NCBI GenBank assembly: GCA_964435475.1
Contig: CAYSZB010000002.1
Span: 23,226-87,225, forward strand
Source of the DNA: CAYSZB01 sp964435475
GTDB lineage: Bacteria; Chloroflexota; Anaerolineae; Anaerolineales; Anaerolineaceae
DNA length: 64,000 nt
Direction: 5' to 3'
The notes below the pieces were generated by a model. It saw only the letters and a program-made list of their open reading frames with translations. It was not told the DNA's origin and did no database searches. A program made the translations under genes and the position numbers. Every line of letters starts with the position of its first letter. Position 1 is the first letter of the stretch. Positions 51,031 through 60,001 of this stretch are shown one piece after another.

Positions 51031-53490
51031 TTAAGGAACAACCGCATAAAACAGTTCATTGCCAAACGCCATGAATGCATAACGGTTGGAGGTAATGGCA
51101 AATGAAGTTGCCTTTTGGTTATCCATCAGCCCATCTTCAAATCTACTGCGAAAGATCTTGTTAAGGGCCAGGTGACTGCTGAACTGGTAAATCTCAGCTG
51201 TGTCAGATGCCAGAAGCATCACTGACGGGTCGCGCGGCGATACATACATTACCTGGCTAAAACCCAGTTTTGAGACATCAAAAGCAGGTGCATTTTCGCG
51301 TGGATCGATGTAAGGCGCAGGGTTGGTGCAACTGATCGAGGAAAAAGCAAATCCTGGCGCAATGCAGGTAGCCATTTGACCATCCTCGAACAGGATGTAC
51401 AGTTCATCACCATTAACTGCCAGGTCAATTGCAGCACTGAGGTCCAGGGGGAATTCCTCAAAGAACGAGGAGGGTTCGACAGTGAATTGCGAAGCAGAGC
51501 CCGGGTAGACCCACAAGGCATTGCGGACCGGGTCAAGGATGAACAGGTTACCCGAATCAAGGGCAATGCTTTTTACATTCCCGATCCCATCTTCAGGTTC
51601 TTCCGGCACAGCAGCAACCGGGGACATACCCGGTGCACAATACAACAGGTTGGCTGAGCGATCAATTCCCATGATGGGTGCTTTGTAAGCATTATTGATC
51701 GGGATGGCAACCATCCCAACCAGGTCACCTACAGCGATGCCGGAATAAGTGCCTGAATAACAGGTGAACCCACTATCCACAACATATCCCTGGTTGCCAA
51801 GTGTCAGATGTACGATCCTGCCACCCGTTGAATCAAAAAGATAAAGATCATTGGTGATAGGGATAACACGGCTGATCACCAATCCATCCGGTAGAACCCC
51901 ATTAATCGCAGGTTTATAAGACAGCCTGGCAGCGCCATCCAGATCATCGATCGCGTTTTCAGCCTGCAATACAAGACGGTCGATCTCAGCTGATTGACGG
52001 TAAGTTTTCGCCTGATCGGCCCATTTGATCACTTCCTGCCAACCGGTGCGTTGTGAGGCAGGATCGCCCAGTACCTGGGCATTGTCGGCAGCTGCCTGCG
52101 CCTGGGCTAGCATGTAATCATACTGTTTGGTTTTCCCCCGCGTGATGTACACACTGGTTGCCAGGGCAACGATCAGGATGGGGACTATGATGGCAATGGC
52201 GATCATGCTTCCCTTGGAAAGCTGAAGGTTTTCCTTTTGGGCACCAGGGAATAAGCGATTACTGATCTTTCCGAAGAACTTTTTTACCTTGCCGGACACA
52301 ATATCGGACCAGTTAAAGAACTTCGCAAGCGCACTGATCCCTTTTTTGCGGAATTCTTTGCTGATTTCCGGTTTTCTTTCTCTTTCTGTAAATTGACCCG
52401 CTCCAAATTGATTCGGCAGGGAAGCATCCTCACCTTCAAGAGCAAGATCCGCTGTTTCTTCGACCAGAAAATCATCTTCTACAAGGGTTGCCCCTCCATC
52501 AATACCTTCTGGAGCAGGCATTTCGACCTCGGTTGTAAATGGAAGGTCGCCTTCGGTCAATTCAGGTAGATCATCTTCCTTTTCTTCTATCACTAAGTTT
52601 TGTGTCGCTTGTTCGCCTGTCACCTCACCGATTTCAAGCTCACTTTCATCCACAGCCTTCTCAAGTTCAGCCTTTTCAGGTTCTTCAACCACGGGCACAG
52701 AGACTGGCACAGGCGGAGCGATCATGACTGCTTCTGGTTTGGTGGGTGTTTCTTCTTCAACGGGCACCGATCTTTCAATTTCTGGTCTAACTGGCAAATC
52801 CAATCCGCTTTGGGTCACGATCCTGCCGCTGCCCTTGACCATCAACACCAGCCCGCCGCTCATGTTCGCTGGCAGGTTGTGGTGCAGACGGCGCCAGAGT
52901 TGTTCAAACCCGGTGATACCAGTCTGGATAAGGTGACTTTCATCCCAACTGGTGGACGGTGTAGGTGTTGAAATGTAACTATCCCCTATTGCCATGTCGT
53001 GTTGGTAAAACCGGATTGAAGGTGTTCGTGTCAAACCTAAACTGCGGTCACTCGAGTCTGGATCAAAGAAGTGTTCCATGGCGTTCTGTCCAACCCAGTA
53101 CCCATGGATTCGACCACATTGGGCTACAAAAAGTGTATTGCGGTGAATGACTGCCAGGTTCAGGAAAGCAGATTGCCTGTCACGATCAGATACAAGTTTC
53201 AAGTTCCTTTCAAGCAGAGTATTGCTGATCTGGTCGATCACCAGCCGCATTGCCGAAGTCACCGATCCTGGTAATTTAAAATAAGAATCCGCCAGTTTAT
53301 TGAGCCATACATTGATCTCGTTGGCGGGCAACGGGTTGCCTGTATGCAGATCCAGGTGCACGATAAGTGCATCATCCTCCCGCCCCCTGGCCGCTCTCTT
53401 TGGCGTAAATGTCGCATAAAAGCCGGGAATATAATCCTGCTGTTGCCCATTGACCAGGTTTAGTGAAAATAGGTTCAGATCATAGTTCAT
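51031..53490 (-). CDS. Large membrane protein: degenerate PP2C-like N-domain, one TM helix, C-terminal beta-propeller-like part
   Basis: An 819-residue protein. Residues ~1-235 resemble a PP2C-type fold (FLNLAVIHRNTLFVAQCGRIHGYWV) but the metal-binding Asp-Gly of active phosphatases is not seen. Residues ~250-400 are acidic and low complexity. A single hydrophobic helix is near residues 425-447 (IAIAIIVPILIVALATSV). The outer part, ~500-819, alternates beta strands with repeated 'DLYLFD', 'GNLFILD', 'DELYILF' units like a beta-propeller. This suggests a cytosolic pseudo-enzyme linked to an external sensor. Function unknown. Confidence 0.7.
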   Translation of the reverse strand: MNYDLNLFSLNLVNGQQQDYIPGFYATFTPKRAARGREDDALIVHLDLHTGNPLPANEINVWLNKLADSYFKLPGSVTSAMRLVIDQISNTLLERNLKLVSDRDRQSAFLNLAVIHRNTLFVAQCGRIHGYWVGQNAMEHFFDPDSSDRSLGLTRTPSIRFYQHDMAIGDSYISTPTPSTSWDESHLIQTGITGFEQLWRRLHHNLPANMSGGLVLMVKGSGRIVTQSGLDLPVRPEIERSVPVEEETPTKPEAVMIAPPVPVSVPVVEEPEKAELEKAVDESELEIGEVTGEQATQNLVIEEKEDDLPELTEGDLPFTTEVEMPAPEGIDGGATLVEDDFLVEETADLALEGEDASLPNQFGAGQFTERERKPEISKEFRKKGISALAKFFNWSDIVSGKVKKFFGKISNRLFPGAQKENLQLSKGSMIAIAIIVPILIVALATSVYITRGKTKQYDYMLAQAQAAADNAQVLGDPASQRTGWQEVIKWADQAKTYRQSAEIDRLVLQAENAIDDLDGAARLSYKPAINGVLPDGLVISRVIPITNDLYLFDSTGGRIVHLTLGNQGYVVDSGFTCYSGTYSGIAVGDLVGMVAIPINNAYKAPIMGIDRSANLLYCAPGMSPVAAVPEEPEDGIGNVKSIALDSGNLFILDPVRNALWVYPGSASQFTVEPSSFFEEFPLDLSAAIDLAVNGDELYILFEDGQMATCIAPGFAFSSISCTNPAPYIDPRENAPAFDVSKLGFSQVMYVSPRDPSVMLLASDTAEIYQFSSHLALNKIFRSRFEDGLMDNQKATSFAITSNRYAFMAFGNELFYAVVP

Positions 53491-53576
53491 CGCATCATCC
53501 TGAAAATCAACTGCTTTTTTGCATATGATTTATATTAATTTATCTCATTATACAATACACACCCCTCTCTAACAGG

Positions 53577-53582
53577 TATAAT
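53577..53582 (+). promoter_or_regulatory. -10 box of a leaderless transcript
   Basis: TATAAT ends 7 bases before the ATG at 53590. No ribosome site exists between. The same spacing as the ZIP gene at 37543. Confidence 0.55.
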
Positions 53583-53589
53583 CTTAGCC

Positions 53590-54618
53590 ATGTTTTTTAA
53601 GCTCTTCACTACCGAAACCGATTGGGATAACCTGGCCGATAAGTGGTCCAGGTTGCTTCCAGCCACCATAAGCCATGTACCTTTTCTCGAATTTGATTAC
53701 CTGAGGACCTGGTGGCAGACGCGCGGTGGTGGGGAATATAGACCCGAAGATAGCCACCTTCGCCTTGTCATCGCCACCAGGGATGACCTCCTGGTTGGCA
53801 TCGCGCCTCTCTTCTCCACAAAAACAGCATTGGGTCAACCGGTTTTGATGTTCATCGGATCCATAGAGGTATCAGATTACCTGGACCTGGTCGTTCGCCC
53901 AGAAGACGCCGCTGAGTTCACACAAGGCCTGGTCCAGTTCCTGGCCAGTGATCCTCGCACCAAAGGTCACCTTGTCAGTTTATACAACATTCCAGCGTCT
54001 TCACCCACGACCGATACGTTAAAAACCTTTTCCGAAAATCAAGGCATCTCCTTTCACCAGGAAACCCTTCAGCCCTGCCCCCATGTCTCCCTGCCACCCG
54101 ATTGGGAAGGTTACCTCTCCAACCTCGATAAGAAACAACGCCATGAAATTCGCCGCAAGATCCGCCGGGCAGAAGAGTCACCCAACATAGTTGACTGGTA
54201 CATGGTTCACGAGGCATCAGACGTGCAAACTGACATGCAGGCTTTTATAGAGATGATGGCCAAGGATCCCCAAAAGGACCAGTTCCTGACCCCCAATATG
54301 CGCAAGTTTCTCCTCGACCTGGCACCGGTTCTTCATCAAAACGGTTGGCTCAACTTGAGCTTCTTGACTGTTGACGGGCAAAAAGCAGCTTCATACCTCT
54401 GCATCCACTATGATAACCAGTTATGGGTCTACAACTCAGCCTGGGACCAGGCCTTTGCCGAATTCTCACCGGGCTGGGTCTTGCTTGGTTACCTGGTCCA
54501 GTGGGCTATCGAACAGGGCATCCAGGCGGTCGATTTTATGCGTGGAGATGAGGTATACAAGTATCGCTTTGGCGGACGTGACCGCCAGATCAACCTCGCT
54601 CAATTTGTCCTTTCTTAA
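53590..54618 (+). CDS. CelD/BcsL-type GNAT acetyltransferase
   Basis: A 342-residue protein of the FemAB/CelD-like GNAT superfamily. The first half contains VPFLEFDYLRTWWQTRGGG; the second has LDKKQRHEIRRKIRRAEE and VDFMRGDEVYKYRFGGRDR, which is the usual CelD pattern of a conserved Arg/Lys near the C-terminus. Members acylate polysaccharides or amino acids. The promoter gives a leaderless mRNA. Confidence 0.82.
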   Translation: MFFKLFTTETDWDNLADKWSRLLPATISHVPFLEFDYLRTWWQTRGGGEYRPEDSHLRLVIATRDDLLVGIAPLFSTKTALGQPVLMFIGSIEVSDYLDLVVRPEDAAEFTQGLVQFLASDPRTKGHLVSLYNIPASSPTTDTLKTFSENQGISFHQETLQPCPHVSLPPDWEGYLSNLDKKQRHEIRRKIRRAEESPNIVDWYMVHEASDVQTDMQAFIEMMAKDPQKDQFLTPNMRKFLLDLAPVLHQNGWLNLSFLTVDGQKAASYLCIHYDNQLWVYNSAWDQAFAEFSPGWVLLGYLVQWAIEQGIQAVDFMRGDEVYKYRFGGRDRQINLAQFVLS

Positions 54619-54686
54619 TTAACGACTTACAATTCTGGCTTCTTGATCCAATTCACCCCAATTTCGTATAAACCTTGCACAAGGTG

Positions 54687-54714
54687 TTGTAATCGTATGG
54701 GCAATTGATATAAG
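54687..54714 (+). promoter_or_regulatory. Candidate promoter of the metallopeptidase lipoprotein gene
   Basis: TTGTAA (54687-54692), 16 bases, TATAAG (54709-54714) with a TG extension two bases before the -10. The ATG follows at 54743 behind TTGGAG. Confidence 0.45.
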
Positions 54715-54742
54715 ATAGGTAATTCAAACATTGGAGTAGACG

Positions 54743-56866
54743 ATGTCCAGATATTACCGCCTTCTTGTTACCCTACTGATTGCAACCATTCTTCTCACAG
54801 CCTGCGGACTTCCCACAAGTAAACCGACAAGCCAGGATGAAACTCCGCAGCCCATAAAGACCGAGGTAGTCGAAACTGTCGAGTACATGGATGGCACTCA
54901 AGGCGTTCTCACGCCCCCAGTTCCGGACCTCATGGACCTGTATGAACAGTTGTTGAACACAGATGGCTCTAATGAGGGTGAAGTACTGCTTAAATTGCTC
55001 GAATATGCTTCCGGATCGGCAACTGAAAGCGCTGCCTTTGATTTCAACAACGTTCAGGCCAATGAGATCTCTCCCCTGTTGCAACAGGCACGCTACTGGA
55101 TTTCCGGGCCTGGTGCTGGTACGCCTGAGGCCGTGAAGATCATCCCACTTATGGATCGCCTGGCAATTAATGCGGATCGCTTGCTGCCTTACGCCATACC
55201 GGAGGGTCAGGCATCACGTCCCAAAGGTCTGGCATCGACCAACAGGGAATTGCTGCCGGATATTCTCAACCAGGCAGAGGGTGTATGCCAGGAATTTTGG
55301 GATATCGGCTTTCCAGAACCTTCTGCAGGAGAATCTCCAACGATTTGTATTCTCTACCGGCAATTTACTGCCGAGGGCATCCAATTTCGCATCTTTTATC
55401 CCATAGAATGGGCGGATGGTGGTGAATTTTTACCATTCATCGATTCTGCAGAGGCTGCCTTAAGACAGTCCGTTGCCACATTTTTACCACTTGCCTTCAC
55501 AGGCATGCCCAACACAGATGTTGTGTTCACCTTGTTACCTCATGCTGATAGAGAAGGGCGGCTGAGACCATTTGTCCTTGCTGCCGCCTGGATGATGACT
55601 GCAACCAACTGCGGGGTCGGGGTTTATCCTGAAAGCATGAATATATCGATTCCAGAATTTCAACAAACCCTTGCTCATGAGATCTTTCATTGTTTCCAAT
55701 TCAAAAATTACACCTGGACGAATACAGCCTCCAGTAGTGCCATCAAGTGGTGGCAGGAGGGATCTGCTGAGTTTTTTGGCAATGTAGCCTACCCGGAGGT
55801 CAATGCAGAGTACATCTTTATTGACGACATCACAGAGAACTTTAAGACCCAGAATATTTTCAGCATGGATTATGAAAATTTCCTTTTCTTTCAATACCTG
55901 GCAAATTTGACCAGTGAATCTGGTGTGATCAGCCTGCTGGCGTCCTTTGAAACGAGCCGCGATGACCAGGCCTATGCCAATGCACTGGAGGCAGCCTTGC
56001 CTGGCTTCGCCGATATATTCCACAACTTCGCCAGGGCTTATGCCGATCACGCGATCGCTGATACTGCCGGTAACATGATCCCGGTGGCACCCCGTACCAA
56101 TGAAACCATTTTCCTGGACAGGGGAACCAGGGAATTTACTGTGGAACCCTACAGAGTCACCGCGTATGGACTTAAGCTTCGTCCCGGGAGGATCTATACG
56201 CTGAGTGAGACCACATCCGAAACCGGTAGAAGGGATTATCGCTTTGCTGAAAGGCGTGGTCAGTGGTTTGCCTTGCCAGGCACAATTTCCACCACCTGTG
56301 ATCAGAAACACCTGGTCTTGGTGGGAACAAATGTTTCCATAGGCTCTACCTACAAAGTTACAGTCGAATATGACTATGAGGTAATAGATGAAGGCGACAG
56401 TCGGAGTTGTGACCGCTGCCTGGTTGGCACCTGGGAGATGACTCCCGACAGTATTCATGGCTTTATGAACCTCGTCATGCCGCCTAACTCCACATATACA
56501 GGTTACACAGGATCTATGAGAATGACCTTTACTCCGGATGGTAGGGTCGAAGGAATCTGGGAAGATTTACGGGTTTATGTGCAATTCACTTTGGGAACAT
56601 CCTCAGTGCCGGCTGAAGTCGCCTATTCCGGGTCATCAACCGGAGACTGGTACACCCGCGACGGTGTGGTTTATGGCGTTAACTCTGTGTCATCTTTTAC
56701 AATGACAATGGAAGCGGAAGGGTTCAGTTTTTCCAAACCTCTTGGCGATACACCAGGCACTGCCTATACTGCCGAAGGCCCATACACATGCACCCCAACA
56801 AACTTGTCTTTCACGCCGCCAACAGAACCCACATTTACCAGGGAGTTCATCAAGGTCACACCATAA
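54743..56866 (+). CDS. Lipoprotein with a gluzincin-type HEIFH zinc motif (putative metallopeptidase)
   Basis: A 707-residue lipoprotein (lipobox LTAC, C21). The zinc motif HEIFH is at residues 312-316, and WWQEGSAEFFGN at about 337-346 offers the third zinc ligand (E339 or E343), the spacing of a gluzincin. Residues 460-600 are beta-rich, and cysteines in the SCDRC region (~551-560) may pair. It is a probable surface metalloprotease; activity is not proven. Confidence 0.75.
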   Translation: MSRYYRLLVTLLIATILLTACGLPTSKPTSQDETPQPIKTEVVETVEYMDGTQGVLTPPVPDLMDLYEQLLNTDGSNEGEVLLKLLEYASGSATESAAFDFNNVQANEISPLLQQARYWISGPGAGTPEAVKIIPLMDRLAINADRLLPYAIPEGQASRPKGLASTNRELLPDILNQAEGVCQEFWDIGFPEPSAGESPTICILYRQFTAEGIQFRIFYPIEWADGGEFLPFIDSAEAALRQSVATFLPLAFTGMPNTDVVFTLLPHADREGRLRPFVLAAAWMMTATNCGVGVYPESMNISIPEFQQTLAHEIFHCFQFKNYTWTNTASSSAIKWWQEGSAEFFGNVAYPEVNAEYIFIDDITENFKTQNIFSMDYENFLFFQYLANLTSESGVISLLASFETSRDDQAYANALEAALPGFADIFHNFARAYADHAIADTAGNMIPVAPRTNETIFLDRGTREFTVEPYRVTAYGLKLRPGRIYTLSETTSETGRRDYRFAERRGQWFALPGTISTTCDQKHLVLVGTNVSIGSTYKVTVEYDYEVIDEGDSRSCDRCLVGTWEMTPDSIHGFMNLVMPPNSTYTGYTGSMRMTFTPDGRVEGIWEDLRVYVQFTLGTSSVPAEVAYSGSSTGDWYTRDGVVYGVNSVSSFTMTMEAEGFSFSKPLGDTPGTAYTAEGPYTCTPTNLSFTPPTEPTFTREFIKVTP

Positions 56867-56911
56867 ACACCAAAACGTAACTTCGGTCGGTCACACCGAT
56901 CGCTTTACATC

Positions 56912-58156
56912 TCAAGAACCGTGGGGAAGCACCTGGTGAAAAGTGGACAAAACTGGCATATCCGCTTGCTTGTGTTTTCCCGGCACACCGGCTGGCACCA
57001 TATTAATCAGGATGGCGTTACTGTCAGTTCCAAGACTCACATCTTGTGATAGTGGCTTGATAAACATATAAAACAACTCATCCTTCGCTTTTCTCACTGC
57101 ATCAAACACCAGGCTGATGTATTGCTGACCCACAGGGTAGTCGCAAGTTGCCAGCCTTTTACCGGAGTTGGTGGTGATTTCAATGCTGAAGGCAACCTTT
57201 GCCGGTTCTGCCAGGTCCATATCCAACCGATACAGCATGGGCAAGGGCGATTTGAAATTGAATAACTGCCCCGTGCGATCCAGTGGGACGATCCTGGGTT
57301 GAATGGATCTGTCCGGGTAAGTCCCCATGCAAACATGCAGACCCACCTGCGGGTCAAAGAAGATCGGCGCTGTCTCCAAACAGGCAGCCAACAAACCCTG
57401 CGGCAATGTGCTTGAGAAAATCCCCTGCGGATCTTTATGGGCATACATCAGCAGGTTCTCACAGTGCTCCAGGTCATCATCCTGCACCTGGTAGGCAAGC
57501 GGATCAATGCATGCATCGGGTTTCAACTGCGGAATGGGGTTGCCTGCAACCATCTCCAGGCAGCGTTGGGGAATACCCCGCACAACCACTCGCGGAAACA
57601 ACTCCTGCCCGACGGCAAGGTATTCATTGAGCGACATTTCATTAATATGATAGGGATTGGAATCTACATCACCAGGGCTGAATAACCTCCGGTTCGGGGT
57701 TGTGATCAGGCAAAAACCATCATCCCTGAGTACTCTATAAATTTCTTTGAGAAATTGCCGGCTGGAAGGTACGTGCTCAATAACCTGTGAGGAGAAAACA
57801 AAGTCAAATGACGAATCCGGGTAAGGCAGCGCCAGTGCATCCCCTTCCTCAAAGTTCAAACGGGGATGTGCATACACCTGCCGGGCATATTTCAAAGCTG
57901 GTGGAAAGTTATCAATAGCCTCAACGTGGTTCGCAGAATAATATGCCAGGAAAAAGGAACCATAGCCCGTCCCACAGCCCACATCCAGGATTCGCCGCCC
58001 GAATGAATAACGCAATGCCTCGCGGTAAGCCGCCATGTGTCCCAGGTGCATCGCCGCGTTGTACCGCCTCACCAGCGGTACATGTCTTTCACCCTCAAGA
58101 GCCATAACCTCTCCTGTGGGTATTGAGAAAGGGTTAAATTTTTCGTTCGTTTCCAT
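56912..58156 (-). CDS. SAM-dependent methyltransferase with extra C-terminal domain
   Basis: A 414-residue protein. The class I methyltransferase core covers about residues 30-200: ILDVGCGTGYG (56-66) is motif I, DNFPPALKYARQV motif post-I, and FDFVFSSQVIEHVP motif IV. The rest (~200-414) is a beta-rich domain with no recognised family. Similar MTase-plus-domain proteins are found in glycan clusters, but no glycosyltransferase is adjacent. GAGGTG precedes the ATG. Confidence 0.85.
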   Translation of the reverse strand: METNEKFNPFSIPTGEVMALEGERHVPLVRRYNAAMHLGHMAAYREALRYSFGRRILDVGCGTGYGSFFLAYYSANHVEAIDNFPPALKYARQVYAHPRLNFEEGDALALPYPDSSFDFVFSSQVIEHVPSSRQFLKEIYRVLRDDGFCLITTPNRRLFSPGDVDSNPYHINEMSLNEYLAVGQELFPRVVVRGIPQRCLEMVAGNPIPQLKPDACIDPLAYQVQDDDLEHCENLLMYAHKDPQGIFSSTLPQGLLAACLETAPIFFDPQVGLHVCMGTYPDRSIQPRIVPLDRTGQLFNFKSPLPMLYRLDMDLAEPAKVAFSIEITTNSGKRLATCDYPVGQQYISLVFDAVRKAKDELFYMFIKPLSQDVSLGTDSNAILINMVPAGVPGKHKQADMPVLSTFHQVLPHGS

Positions 58157-58280
58157 GACACCTCTATCCCATCATCTGACTGCTTACAATTATAACTTTC
58201 TATCCATCCACACCAGGCATTGCTCAACCAGGGGATTATTTATTCTTATAAAGAATTAACGTTACACAAAGGGGGATTTC

Positions 58281-58309
58281 TTGACCTTTCATTTTTCGCA
58301 TGGTATTAT
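58281..58309 (+). promoter_or_regulatory. Sigma-A promoter of the heat-shock operon
   Basis: TTGACC (58281-58286), 17 bases, TATTAT (58304-58309). The start near 58316 lies directly before the CIRCE element. Confidence 0.75.
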
Positions 58310-58322
58310 TAACCATGCTAAA

Positions 58323-58349
58323 TTAGCACTCTCACATCGAGAGTGCTAA
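58323..58349 (+). promoter_or_regulatory. CIRCE operator (HrcA-binding site)
   Basis: TTAGCACTC-N9-GAGTGCTAA is a perfect match to the consensus. It overlaps the transcript start and lies 12 bases before the hrcA start, so HrcA represses its own operon. Confidence 0.97.
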
Positions 58350-58360
58350 TTAAAATAAAC

Positions 58361-59395
58361 ATGAAAGAATTAACTGAACGCCAGAAGCTGATCTTATCCC
58401 TCATCGTCCACGAGCATACCCGGACGGCATTGCCGGTTGGCTCCAGGACGATCGTGGAGCAATTTAACCTGCAATTGAGTTCAGCCACCATCCGCAACGA
58501 AATGGTAGCCCTGACCGACATGGGTTACCTTCGCCAGCCTTACACCTCTGCCGGGCGTGTCCCGACCGAGGAGGGTTATCGCTTTTTTGTACGCAACCTG
58601 ACCCAACAGACAACCTTGCCTGCCACCACCATGCGAACAATCAGCCACCAGTTCTACCAATCCCGGCAGGATCTGGATCAATGGCTGCGTCTGGCAGCGT
58701 CCGTCCTGGCAAATCAATCTCAAGGCGCTTCTCTTGTCACTGCTCCCCACTCAGAGAAAGCCCTCTTAAAGCACCTCGAACTGATCGCCACACGCGGTAA
58801 CCAGGTCTTGATGGTTCTTATTCTCGTTGGCGGTGAGATCCGCCAGCAATTGCTCAGCCTCCCCGAGCACATCAACCAGGAGCAGCTTTCAGCCATTGCC
58901 GCACTGATCACCGATCAATGCCATAACTGTAGCGCAGACAAGATCCTCAGTAAGGGTATCTACCTTGACCCCATTGGCCAACAGGTGCTGAATGTTGTGA
59001 CAGAGGAGATGTCTCTTTCTGAAAAAATGGTTGTGGGAGAGGTCTACCTGGACGGCTTGATGAACGTCCTGGCAGAGCCCGAATTTGCCGAATCTGAAAA
59101 TGCCCGTTCCGCCCTGAAATTATTCGAAGAGCGTTCTTTCCTGAACGACCTCCTCGAGCGCACCGTGATGAGCAGCAATATCGGTGGTGTGCAGGTAGTC
59201 ATCGGCGGCGAAGGTACCTGGGATGAACTGCGCCAGTGTTCAGTAGTCCTGGCACGTTACGGCCAGAATGGCATCATGAGCGGCACCCTCGGTGTCCTTG
59301 GCCCGATGCGCATGCCCTACGGTCACACGATCTCGACCGTCAGGTTTGTCGCCGACTTGCTCAGCGACAAGGTCACTGAATCCCTGGTCGACTGA
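58361..59395 (+). CDS. hrcA: Heat-inducible transcription repressor HrcA
   Basis: Repressor of CIRCE-controlled heat-shock genes, 344 residues. The N-terminal winged helix starts MKELTERQKLILSLIVHEH and contains ATIRNEMVALTDMGYL, the HrcA recognition helix. The C-terminal part ends in VLGPMRMPYGHTISTVRFV, which is typical. The ATG at 58361 has no Shine-Dalgarno site; a frame extending to 58343 would start inside CIRCE. It heads hrcA-grpE-dnaK-dnaJ-prmA. Confidence 0.96.
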   Translation: MKELTERQKLILSLIVHEHTRTALPVGSRTIVEQFNLQLSSATIRNEMVALTDMGYLRQPYTSAGRVPTEEGYRFFVRNLTQQTTLPATTMRTISHQFYQSRQDLDQWLRLAASVLANQSQGASLVTAPHSEKALLKHLELIATRGNQVLMVLILVGGEIRQQLLSLPEHINQEQLSAIAALITDQCHNCSADKILSKGIYLDPIGQQVLNVVTEEMSLSEKMVVGEVYLDGLMNVLAEPEFAESENARSALKLFEERSFLNDLLERTVMSSNIGGVQVVIGGEGTWDELRQCSVVLARYGQNGIMSGTLGVLGPMRMPYGHTISTVRFVADLLSDKVTESLVD

Positions 59396-59426
59396 AGCAA
59401 TGAACCTAATCCAATGGAGAAAAGTA

Positions 59427-59990
59427 ATGACGAAAGACAAAAAAGATAACGACAAAGAAAAAGAAAATTCAAAAAATGACCAGCCTGCTGAAGGTGAACC
59501 GCTGATTCCAATCTCCATGTCTGAATATGACGAGATGCAAAAGCAGATCAGTTCTCTCAAATCCCAGGCAGATGAATACCTGGATGGCATGCAGCGCGAG
59601 CGCGCCAACTTTGCCAACTACAAAAAACGCATGGACCTGGAAAGCATTAATTCCTACAACAATGTGGTGTCTGATGTCGCCAAAAATTTCCTCGTGGTAA
59701 TCGACGACATTGACCGTGCCCTCAAGAACAAGCCGACCGGCAAGTCCACCAGTGCATGGGTTGACGGCATCGAGCTGATCCGCCAGAAACTCTTGCGCAC
59801 CCTTGAAAACCAGGGGGTTGAGCGTTTTGAGGCTAAACCGGGTGATCAGTTTGATCCCAACTTTTTCGAAGCAGTGACCCACGAAGATCACGAACAATTT
59901 ACCGACGGCCAGGTGATCGAAGTGCTTCAACCTGGATACAAAATTAAAGAAAGAATCATTAGACCGGCACTCGTCCGGGTAGCAAAATAG
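59427..59990 (+). CDS. grpE: Nucleotide exchange factor GrpE
   Basis: DnaK co-chaperone, 187 residues. The first 35 residues are charged and disordered, then a long coiled coil (EYDEMQKQISSLKSQADEYLDGMQRERANFANYKKRM). The C-terminal beta domain shows FDPNFFEAVTHED and DGQVIEVLQPGYKIKERIIRPALVRVAK. The ATG at 59427 has GGAG eight bases upstream; an earlier frame overlaps hrcA and is not real. It is 11 bp before dnaK. Confidence 0.95.
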   Translation: MTKDKKDNDKEKENSKNDQPAEGEPLIPISMSEYDEMQKQISSLKSQADEYLDGMQRERANFANYKKRMDLESINSYNNVVSDVAKNFLVVIDDIDRALKNKPTGKSTSAWVDGIELIRQKLLRTLENQGVERFEAKPGDQFDPNFFEAVTHEDHEQFTDGQVIEVLQPGYKIKERIIRPALVRVAK

Positions 59991-60001
59991 GAGTCATAAA
60001 A

